Positions 52,343 to 62,966 of a DNA stretch of 64,000 bases are shown here, piece by piece (positions within the stretch are counted from its first letter, which is position 1; each line of letters starts with the position of its first letter). Below the pieces are notes generated by a model that had not been told where the DNA came from, did no database searches, and saw nothing but the letters and a program-made list of their open reading frames with translations. A program made the position numbers and the translations under genes. The DNA is from Colletes latitarsis (Eukaryota; Arthropoda; Insecta; Hymenoptera; Colletidae): assembly GCF_051014445.1 (NCBI RefSeq), contig NW_027488365.1, positions 44,836,001 to 44,900,000 on the forward strand, given 5' to 3'.

Positions 52343-52519
52343 CACCGGTTAGGTCTGGGTTAGGTCTGGGATATGCGCGCATCTGGCTCATGATTTTGCC
52401 TTCTTCGCATACTTCTTGGCCAGATCCTGGGGTTTGTTCGTCTTTGAATCACGTAGTAATGTGGTAACAAACTGAAGCAGTCAATAAAACCTGGTTTCGA
52501 TCAATATTTTCGAGGATAA
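52343..52519 (+). repeat. F/G hybrid monomer
   Basis: g head GATATGCGCGCATCTGG of F, switching after CTGGCT to the c text CATGATTTTGCC, then G with CTTCTTGG and a unique TTTTCGAG. This places an exchange within the first 45 bases of the unit. Confidence 0.9.
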
Positions 52520-53403
52520 CACCGGTTAGGTCTGGGTTAGGTCTGGGAACTGCGCGCATATGGCTTATACTTTCGCCTTTTTCGCAAACTTGTTGGCCAG
52601 ATCCTGGGTATTTTCCGTGTTTGAACACGTAGTAATGTGGTAACACACTGAAGCGGTCAATTAAACCTGGTTTTGATCAATATTTCAGAGGATAACACCG
52701 GTTAGGTCGGGGTTAGGTCTGGGATATGCGCGCATCTGGCTTATACTTTCGCCTTCTTCGCATACTTGTTGGCCAGATCCTGGGTTTTTTTCGTGTTTGA
52801 ATCACGTAGTAATGTGGTAACAAACTGAAGCAGTCAATTAAACCTGGTTTCGATCAATATTTTAGAGGATAACACCGGTTAGGTCTGGGTGAGGTCTGGG
52901 TTATGCCCGCATCTGGCTCATGATTTTGCCTTCTTCGCATACTTGTTGGCCAGATCCTGGGTGTTTTTCGTGTTTGAATCACGTAGTAATGTGGTAACAC
53001 ACTGAAGCAGTCAATTAAACCTGGTTTCGATCAATATTTTAGAGGATAACACCGGTTAGGTCTGGGTTAGGTCCGGGATATGCCCGCATCTGGCTCATGA
53101 TTCTGCCTTCTTCGCATACTTGTTGGCCAGATCCTGGGGCTTTTTCGTGTTTGAATCACGTAGTAATGTGGTAACACACTGAAGCAGTCAATTAAACCTG
53201 GTTTCGATCAATATTTTAGAGGATAACACCGGTTAGGTCTGGGTTAGGTCTGGGATTTGCGCGCATCTGGCTTATACTTTCGCCTTTTTCGCAAACTTGT
53301 TGGCCAGATCCCGGATATTTTCCGTGTTTGAAACACGTAGTAATGTGGTAACACACTGAAGCAGTCAATTAAACCTGGTTTCGATCAATATTTCAGAGGA
53401 TAA

Positions 53404-53579
53404 CACCGGTTAGGTCTGGGTTAGGTCTGGGATATGCGCGCATCTGGCTTATACTTTCGCCTTTTTCGCAAACTTGTTGGCCAGATCCTGGGTATTTTCC
53501 GTGTTTGAACACGTAGTAATGTGGTAACACACTGAAGCGGTCAATTAAACCTGGTTTTGATCAATATTTCAGAGGATAA
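53404..53579 (+). repeat. F/B hybrid monomer
   Basis: F-type head GATATGCGCGCATCTGG continuing as B (TATTTTCCG, TTTGAACACG, GCGGTCAATT, TTGATCAA). It is 176 bp. It removes G. A second copy at 58002 has the same neighbours (E before, M/O after). Confidence 0.88.
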
Positions 53580-54286
53580 CACCGGTTAGGTCTGGGTTAG
53601 GTCCGGGATATGCCCGCATCTGGCTCATGATTTTGCCTTCTTCGCATACTTGTTGGCCAGATCCTGGGGTTTTTTCGTGTTTGAATCACGTAGTAATGTG
53701 GTAACAAACTGAAGCAGTCAATAAAACCTGGTTTCGATCAATATTTTAGAGGATAACACCGGTTAGGTCTGGGTTAGGTCTGAGATTTGCGCGCATCTGG
53801 CTTATACTTTCGCCTTTTTCGCAAACTTGTAGGCCAGATCCTGGGTTCTTTCCGTGTTTGAATCACGTAGTAATGTGGTAACACACTGAAGCAGTCGATA
53901 AAACCTGGTTTCGATCAATATTTTAGAGGATAACACCGGTTAGGTCTGGGTTAGGTCTGGGAACTGCGCGCATATGGCTTATACTTTCGCCTTTTTCGCA
54001 AACTTGTTGGCCAGATCCTGGGTATTTTCCGTGTTTGAACACGTAGTAATGTGGTAACACACTGAAGCGGTCAATTAAACCTGGTTTTGATCAATATTTC
54101 AGAGGATAACACCGGTTAGGTCGGGGTTAGGTCTGGGATATGCGCGCATCTGGCTTATACTTTCGCCTTCTTCGCATACTTGTTGGCCAGATCCTGGGTT
54201 TTTTTCGTGTTTGAATCACGTAGTAATGTGGTAACAAACTGAAGCAGTCAATTAAACCTGGTTTCGATCAATATTTTAGAGGATAA

Positions 54287-54463
54287 CACCGGTTAGGTCT
54301 GGGTGAGGTCTGGGTTATGCCCGCATCTGGCTCATGATTTTGCCTTCTTCGCATACTTCTTGGCCAGATCCTGGGGTTTGTTCGTCTTTGAATCACGTAG
54401 TAATGTGGTAACAAACTGAAGCAGTCAATTAAACCTGGTTTCGATCAATATTTCAGAGGATAA
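54287..54463 (+). repeat. Three-part hybrid monomer N/G/E
   Basis: Head GTGAGG of N, centre CTTCTTGG with GGGGTTTGTTCG of G, and end AATTAAACC with ATTTCAGAG of E. Three sources in 177 bases imply two exchanges or a conversion tract. The next monomer (54464) has a head shared by F and H and an H body. Confidence 0.82.
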
Positions 54464-57400
54464 CACCGGTTAGGTCTGGGTTAGGTCTGGGATATGCGCG
54501 CATCTGGCTTATACTTTCGCCTTCTTCGCATACTTGTTGGCCAGATCCTGGGTTTTTTTCGTGTTTGAATCACGTAGTAATGTGGTAACAAACTGAAGCA
54601 GTCAATTAAACCTGGTTTCGATCAATATTTTAGAGGATAACACCGGTTAGGTCTGGGTGAGGTCTGGGTTATGCCCGCATCTGGCTCATGATTTTGCCTT
54701 CTTCGCATACTTGTTGGCCAGATCCTGGGTGTTTTTCGTGTTTGAATCACGTAGTAATGTGGTAACACACTGAAGCAGTCAATTAAACCTGGTTTCGATC
54801 AATATTTTAGAGGATAACACCGGTTAGGTCTGGGTTAGGTCCGGGATATGCCCGCATCTGGCTCATGATTCTGCCTTCTTCGCATACTTGTTGGCCAGAT
54901 CCTGGGGCTTTTTCGTGTTTGAATCACGTAGTAATGTGGTAACACACTGAAGCAGTCAATTAAACCTGGTTTCGATCAATATTTTAGAGGATAACACCGG
55001 TTAGGTCTGGGATTGGTCCGGGATATGCCCGCATCTGGCTCATGATTTTGCCTTCTTCGCATACTTGTTGGCCAGATCCTGGGGTTTTTTCGTGTTTGAA
55101 TCACGTAGTAATGTGGTAACAAACTGAAGCAGTCAATAAAACCTGGTTTCGATCAATATTTTAGAGGATAACACCGGTTAGGTCTGGGTTAGGTCTGAGA
55201 TTTGCGCGCATCTGGCTTATACTTTCGCCTTTTTCGCAAACTTGTAGGCCAGATCCTGGGTTCTTTCCGTGTTTGAATCACGTAGTAATGTGGTAACACA
55301 CTGAAGCAGTCGATAAAACCTGGTTTCGATCAATATTTTAGAGGATAACACCGGTTAGGTCTGGGTTAGGTCTGGGATTTGCGCGCATCTGGCTTATACT
55401 TTCGCCTTTTTCGCAAACTTGTTGGCCAGATCCCGGATATTTTCCGTGTTTGAAACACGTAGTAATGTGGTAACACACTGAAGCAGTCAATTAAACCTGG
55501 TTTCGATCAATATTTCAGAGGATAACACCGGTTAGGTCTGGGTTAGGTCTGGGATATGCGCGCATCTGGCTTATACTTTCGCCTTTTTCGTAAACTTGTT
55601 GGCTAGATCCTGGGGCTTTTTCGTGTTTGAATCACGTAGTAATGTGGTAACAAACTGAAGCAGTCAATTAAACCTGGTTTCGATCAATATTTTAGAGGAT
55701 AACACCGGTTAGGTCTGGGTTAGGTCTGGGTTATGCCCGCATCTGGCTCATGATTTTGCCTTCTTCGAATACTTGTTGGCCAGATCCTGGTGTTTGTTCG
55801 TCTTTGAATCACGTAGTAATGTGGTAACAAACTGAAGCAGTCAATAAAACCTGGTTTCGATCAATATTTTGGAGGATAACACCGGTTAGGTCTGGGTTAG
55901 GTCTGGGAACTGCGCGCATATGGCTTATACTTTCGCCATTTTCGCAAACTTGTTGGCCAGATCCTGGGTATTTTCCGTGTTTGAACACGTAGTAATGTGG
56001 TAACACACTGAAGCGGTCAATTAAACCTGGTTTTGATCAATATTTCAGAGGATAACACCGGTTAGGTCTGGGTTAGGTCTGGGATATGCGCGCATCTGGC
56101 TTATACTTTCGCCTTCTTCGCATACTTGTTGGCCAGATCCTGGGTTTTTTTCGTGTTTGAATCACGTAGTAATGTGGTAACACACTGAAGCAGTCAATTA
56201 AACCTGGTTTCGATCAATATTTTAGAGGATAACACCGGTTAGGTCTGGGATTGGTCCGGGATATGCCCGCATCTGGCTCATGATTTTGCCTTCTTCGCAT
56301 ACTTGTTGGCCAGATCCTGGGGTTTTTTCGTATTTGAATCACGTAGTAATGTGGTAACAAACTGAAGCAGTCAATAAAACCTGGTTTCGATCAATATTTC
56401 AGAGGATAACACCGGTTAGGTCTGGGTTAGGTCTGGGATATGCGCGCATCTGGCTTATACTTTCGCCTTTTTCGTAAACTTGTTGGCTAGATCCTGGGGC
56501 TTTTTCGTGTTTGAATCACGTAGTAATGTGGTAACAAACTGAAGCAGTCAATTAAACCTGGTTTCGATCAATATTTTAGAGGATAACACCGGTTAGGTCT
56601 GGGTTAGGTCTGGGTTATGCCCGCATCTGGCTCATGATTTTGCCTTCTTCGCATACTTGTTGGCCAGATCCTGGGGTTTGTTCGTCTTTGAATCACGTAG
56701 TAATGTGGTAACAAACTGAAGCAGTCAATAAAACCTGGTTTCGATCAATATTTTAGAGGATAACACCGGTTAGGTCTGGGTTAGGTCTGGGAACTGCGCG
56801 CATATGGCTTATACTTTCGCCTTTTTCGCAAACTTGTTGGCCAGATCCTGGGTATTTTCCGTGTTTGAACACGTAGTAATGTGGTAACACACTGAAGCGG
56901 TCAATTAAACCTGGTTTTGATCAATATTTCAGAGGATAACACCGGTTAGGTCTGGGTTAGGTCTGGGATATGCGCGCATCTGGCTTATACTTTCGCCTTC
57001 TTCGCATACTTGTTGGCCAGATCCTGGGTTTTTTTCGTGTTTGAATCACGTAGTAATGTGGTAACAAACTGAAGCAGTCAATTAAACCTGGTTTCGATCA
57101 ATATTTTAGAGGATAACACCGGTTAGGTCTGGGTTAGGTCCGGGATATGCCCGCATCTGGCTCATGATTTTGCCTTCTTCGCATACTTGTTGGCCAGATC
57201 CTGGGGTTTTTTCGTGTTTGAATCACGTAGTAATGTGGTAACAAACTGAAGCAGTCAATAAAACCTGGTTTCGATCAATATTTTAGAGGATAACACCGGT
57301 TAGGTCTGGGTTAGGTCTGAGATTTGCGCGCATCTGGCTTATACTTTCGCCTTTTTCGCAAACTTGTAGGCCAGATCCTGGGTTCTTTCCGTGTTTGAAT

Positions 57401-59238
57401 CACGTAGTAATGTGGTAACACACTGAAGCAGTCGATAAAACCTGGTTTCGATCAATATTTTAGAGGATAACACCGGTTAGGTCTGGGTGAGGTCTGGGTT
57501 ATGCCCGCATCTGGCTCATGATTTTGCCTTCTTCGCATACTTGTTGGCCAGATCCTGGGTGTTTTTCGTGTTTGAATCACGTAGTAATGTGGTAACACAC
57601 TGAAGCAGTCAATTAAACCTGGTTTCGATCAATATTTTAGAGGATAACACCGGTTAGGTCTGGGTTAGGTCCGGGATATGCCCGCATCTGGCTCATGATT
57701 CTGCCTTCTTCGCATACTTGTTGGCCAGACCCTGGGGCTTTTTCGTGTTTGAATCACGTAGTAATGTGGTAACACACTGAAGCAGTCAATTAAACCTGGT
57801 TTCGATCAATATTTTAGAGGATAACACCGGTTAGGTCTGGGTTAGGTCTGGGATTTGCGCGCATCTGGCTTATACTTTCGCCTTTTTCGCAAACTTGTTG
57901 GCCAGATCCCGGATATTTTCCGTGTTTGAAACACGTAGTAATGTGGTAACACACTGAAGCAGTCAATTAAACCTGGTTTCGATCAATATTTCAGAGGATA
58001 ACACCGGTTAGGTCTGGGTTAGGTCTGGGATATGCGCGCATCTGGCTTATACTTTCGCCTTTTTCGCAAACTTGTTGGCCAGATCCTGGGTATTTTCCGT
58101 GTTTGAACACGTAGTAATGTGGTAACACACTGAAGCGGTCAATTAAACCTGGTTTTGATCAATATTTCAGAGGATAACACCGGTTAGGTCTGGGTTAGGT
58201 CCGGGATATGCCCGCATCTGGCTCATGATTTTGCCTTCTTCGCATACTTGTTGGCCAGATCCTGGGGTTTTTTCGTGTTTGAATCACGTAGTAATGTGGT
58301 AACAAACTGAAGCAGTCAATAAAACCTGGTTTCGATCAATATTTTAGGGGATAACACCGGTTAGGTCTGGGTTAGGTCTGAGATTTGCGCGCATCTGGCT
58401 TATACTTTCGCCTTTTTCGCAAACTTGTAGGCCAGATCCTGGGTTCTTTCCGTGTTTGAATCACGTAGTAATGTGGTAACACACTGAAGCAGTCGATAAA
58501 ACCTGGTTTCGATCAATATTTTAGAGGATAACACCGGTTAGGTCTGGGTTAGGTCTGGGATTTGCGCGCATCTGGCTTATACTTTCGCCTTTTTCGCAAA
58601 CTTGTTGGCCAGATCCCGGATATTTTCCGTGTTTGAAACACGTAGTAATGTGGTAGCACACTGAAGCAGTCAATTCAACCTGGTTTCGATCAATATTTCA
58701 GAGGATAACACCGGTTAGGTCTGGGTTAGGTCTGGGATATGCGCGCATCTGGCTTATACTTTCGCCTTTTTCGTAAACTTGTTGGCTAGATCCTGGGGCT
58801 TTTTCGTGTTTGAATCATGTAGTAATGTGGTAACAAACTGAAGCAGTCAATTAAACCTGGTTTCGATCAATATTTTAGAGGATAACACCGGTTAGGTCTG
58901 GGTTAGGTCTGGGTTATGCCCGCATCTGGCTCATGATTTTGCCTTCTTCGCATACTTCTTGGCCAGATCCTGGGGTTTGTTCGTCTTTGAATCACGTAGT
59001 AATGTGGTAACAAACTGAAGCAGTCAATAAAACCTGGTTTCGATCAATATTTTAGAGGATAACACCGGTTAGGTCTGGGTTAGGTCTGGGAACTGCGCGC
59101 ATATGGCTTATACTTTCGCCTTTTTCGCAAACTTGTTGGCCAGATCCTGGGTATTTTCCGTGTTTGAACACGTAGTAATGTGGTAACACACTGAAGCGGT
59201 CAATTAAACCTGGTTTTGATCAATATTTCAGAGGATAA

Positions 59239-61551
59239 CACCGGTTAGGTCTGGGATTGGTCCGGGATATGCCCGCATCTGGCTCATGATTTTGCCTTCT
59301 TCGCATACTTGTTGGCCAGATCCTGGGGTTTTTTCGTGTTTGAATCACGTAGTAATGTGGTAACAAACTGAAGCAGTCAATAAAACCTGGTTTCGATCAA
59401 TATTTTAGAGGATAACACCGGTTAGGTCTGGGTTAGGTCTGAGATTTGCGCGCATCTGGCTTATACTTTCGCCTTTTTCGCAAACTTGTAGGCCAGATCC
59501 TGGGTTCTTTCCGTGTTTGAATCACGTAGTAATGTGGTAACACACTGAAGCAGTCGATAAAACCTGGTTTCGATCAATATTTTAGAGGATAACACCGGTT
59601 AGGTCTGGGTTAGGTCTGGGATTTGCGCGCATCTGGCTTATACTTTCGCCTTTTTCGCAAACTTGTTGGCCAGATCCCGGATATATTCCGTGTTTGAAAC
59701 ACGTAGTAATGTGGTAACACACTGAAGCAGTCAACTAAACCTGGTTTCGATCAATATTTCAGAGGATAACACCGGTTAGGTCTGGGTTAGGTCTGGGATA
59801 TGCGCGCATCTGGCTTATACTTTCGCCTTTTTCGTAAACTTGTTGGCTAGATCCTGGGGCTTTTTCGTGTTTGAATCACGTAGTAATGTGGTAACAAACT
59901 GAAGCAGTCAATTAAACCTGGTTTCGATCAATATTTTAGAGGATAACACCGGTTAGGTCTGGGTTAGGTCTGGGTTATGCCCGCATCTGGCTCATGATTT
60001 TGCCTTCTTCGCATACTTGTTGGCCAGATCCTGGGGTTTGTTCGTCTTTGAATCACGTAGTAATGTGGTAACAAACTGAAGCTGTCAATAAAACCTGGTT
60101 TCGATCAATATTTTAGAGGATAACACCGGTTAGGTCTGGGTTAGGTCTGGGAACTGCGCGCATATGGCTTATACTTTCGCCTTTTTCGCAAACTTGTTGG
60201 CCAGATCCTGGGTATTTTCCGTGTTTGAACACGTAGTAATGTGGTAACACACTGAAGCGGTCAATTAAACCTGGTTTTGATCAATATTTCAGAGGATAAC
60301 ACCGGTTAGGTCTGGGTTAGGTCTGGGATATGCGCGCATCTGGCTTATACTTTCGCCTTCTTCGCATACTTGTTGGCCAGATCCTGGGTTTTTTTCGTGT
60401 TTGAATCACGTAGTAATGTGGTAACAAACTGAAGCAGTCAATTAAACCTGGTTTCGATCAATATTTTCGAGGATAGCACCGGTTAGGTCTGGGTTAGGTC
60501 TGGGTTATGCCCGCATCTGGCTCATGATTTTGCCTTCTTCGCATACTTGTTGACCAGGTCCTGGGCTTTTTTCGTGTTTGAATCACGTAGTAATGTGGTA
60601 ATACACTGAAGCAGTCAATAAAACCTGGTTTCGATCAATATTTTAGAGGATAACACCGGTTAGGTCTGGGTTAGGTCTGGGTTATGCCCGCATCTGGCTC
60701 ATGATTTTGCCTTCTTCGCATACTTGTTGGCCAGATCCTGGGGTTTTTTCGTGTTTGAATCACGTAGTAATGTGGTAACACACTGAAGCAGTCAATTAAT
60801 CCTGGTTTCGATCAATATTTTAGAGGATAACACCGGTTAGGTCTGGGTTAGGTCTGGGTTATGCCCGCATCTGGCTCATGATTTTGCCTTCTTCGCATAC
60901 TTGTTGGCCAGATCCTGGTTTTTTTTCGTGTTTGAATCACGTAGTAATGTGGTAACAAACTGAAGCAGTCAATTAAACCTGGTTTCGATCAATATTTTAG
61001 AGGATAACACCGGTTAGGTCTGGGTTAGGTCTGGGTTATGCCCGCATCTGGCTCATGATTTTGCCTTCTTCGCATACTTGTTGGCCAGATCCCAGGATCT
61101 GTTCCCAGGGTTTGTTCGTCTTTGAATCACGTAGTAATGTGGTAACAAACTGAAGCAGTCAATAAAACCTGGTTTCGATCAATATTTTAGAGGATAACAC
61201 CGGTTAGGTCTGGGTTAGGTCTGGGAACTGCGCGCATCTGGCTTATACTTTCGCCTTTTTCGCAAACTTGTTGGCCAGATCCTGGGTGTTTTTCGTGTTT
61301 GAATCACGTAGTAATGTGGTAACACACTGAAGCAGTCAATTAAACCTGGTTTCGATCAATATTTTAGAGGATAACACCGGTTAGGTCTGGGTTAGGTCCG
61401 GGATATGCCCGCATCTGGCTCATGATTCTGCCTTCTTCGCATACTTGTTGGCCAGATCCTGGGGCTTTTTCGTGTTTGAATCACGTAGTAATGTGGTAAC
61501 ACACTGAAGCAGTCAATTAAACCTGGTTTCGACCAATATTTTAGAGGATAA
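59239..61551 (+). repeat. 13-monomer HOR with intact H-I-R-S-J-K order (2313 bp)
   Basis: Order: O, D, E, F, G, B, H, I, R, S, J, K-like, L2. Only here do H, I, R, S and J stand together: elsewhere I is followed directly by J (1592), or B is fused to I and followed by R (6042, 10491, 24886). The K here (61198) has the ordinary TTGGCCAGATCCTGG in place of the K-specific TTTGCCAGATCGTGG, and R has CACGTAGTAATG in place of CACGTACTAATG. Both look like the states before the derived forms arose. Confidence 0.9.
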
Positions 61552-62966
61552 CACCGGTTAGGTCTGGGATTGGTCCGGGATATGCCCGCATCTGGCTCAT
61601 GATTTTGCCTTCTTCGCATACTTGTTGGCCAGATCCTGGGGTTTTTTCGTGTTTGAATCACGTAGTAATGTGGTAACAAACTGAAGCAGTCAATAAAACC
61701 TGGTTTCGATCAATATTTTAGAGGATAACACCGGTTAGGTCTGGGTTAGGTCTGAGATTTGCGCGCATCTGGCTTATACTTTCGCCTTTTTCGCAAACTT
61801 GTTGGCCAGATCCTGGGTTCTTTCCGTGTTTGAATCACGTAGTAATGTGGTAACACACTGAAGCAGTCAATAAAACCTGGTTTCGATCAATATTTTAGAG
61901 GATAACACCGGTTAGGTCTGGGTTAGGTCTGGGATTTGCGCGCATCTGGCTTATACTTTCGCCTTTTTCGCAAACTTGTTGGCCAGATCCCGGATATTTT
62001 CCGTGTTTGAAACACGTAGTAATGTGGTAACACACTGAAGCAGTCAATTAAACCTGGTTTCGATCAATATTTCAGAGGATAACAACGGTTAGGTCTGGGT
62101 TAGGTCTGGGATATGCGCGCATCTGGCTTATACTTTCGCCTTTTTCGTAAACTTGTTGGCTAGATCCTGGGGCTTTTTCGTGTTTGAATCACGTAGTAAT
62201 GTGGTAACAAACTGAAGCAGTCAATTAAACCTGGTTTCGATCAATATTTTAGAGGATAACACCGGTTAGGTCTGGGTTAGGTCTGGGTTATGCCCGCATC
62301 TGGCTCATGATTTTGCCTTCTTCGCATACTTGTTGGCCAGATCCTGGGGTTTGTTCGTCTTTGAATCACGTAGTAATGTGGTAACAAACTGAAGCAGTCA
62401 ATAAAACCTGGTTTCGATCAATATTTTAGAGGATAACACCGGTTAGGTCTGGGTTAGGTCTGGGAACTGCGCGCATATGGCTTATACTTTCGCCTTTTTC
62501 GCAAACTTGTTGGCCAGATCCTGGGTATTTTCCGTGTTTGAACACGTAGTAATATGGTAACACACAGAAGCGGTCAATTAAACCTGGTTTTGATCAATAT
62601 TTCAGAGGATAACACCGGTTAGGTCTGGGTTAGGTCTGGGATATGCGCGCATCTGGCTTATACTTTCGCCTTTTTCGCAAACTTGTTGGCCAGATCCTGG
62701 GTGTTTTTCGTGTTTGAATCACGTAGTAATGTGGTAACACACTGAAGCAGTCAATTAAACCTGGTTTCGATCAATATTTTAGAGGATAACACCGGTTAGG
62801 TCTGGGTTAGGTCCGGGATATGCCCGCATCTGGCTCATGATTCTGCCTTCTTCGCATACTTGTTGGCCAGATCCTGGGGCTTTTTCGTGTTTGAATCACG
62901 TAGTAATGTGGTAACACACTGAAGCAGTCAATTAAACCTGGTTTCGATCAATATTTTAGAGGATAA
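61552..62966 (+). repeat. 8-monomer HOR, copy 1 (1415 bp)
   Basis: Order: O, D, E, F, G, B, H/K hybrid, L2. The hybrid at 62613 has an H/F-type head GATATGCGCGC and then the body and tail of the K-like monomer at 61198 (GGGTGTTTTTCG, CACACTG, AATTAAACC). It therefore looks like the 13-mer after loss of H to J by exchange between H and K. F at 62083 has lost the ACCGGT palindrome (AACAACGGTT). Confidence 0.88.

Larger units (their letters stand above)
51105..59238 (+). repeat. Shuffled zone with many hybrid monomers
   Basis: The regular 10+7 pattern breaks up here. Order: E, F, G, B, M/O, D, E, F/G, B, H, N, L2 (51105-53226); E, F/B, M/O, D, B, H, N/G/E, H, N, L2, O, D (53227-55348); E, F, G, B, HL, O with an E-type end (55349-56409); F, G, B, H, M/O, D, N, L2 (56410-57824); E, F/B, M/O, D, E, F, G, B (57825-59238). 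The five-piece run N, L2, E, F/B, M/O, D occurs twice (52873-53933 and 57471-58531). H at 52696 and 54110 share the rare GGTCGGGGTT. Confidence 0.9.

Noticed and set aside
61392..61679. 95-residue minus-strand open frame
   Set aside because: It reads through two adjacent monomers and internally repeats itself every 59 codons. One T-to-C change removing a TGA accounts for it. It is not a gene.
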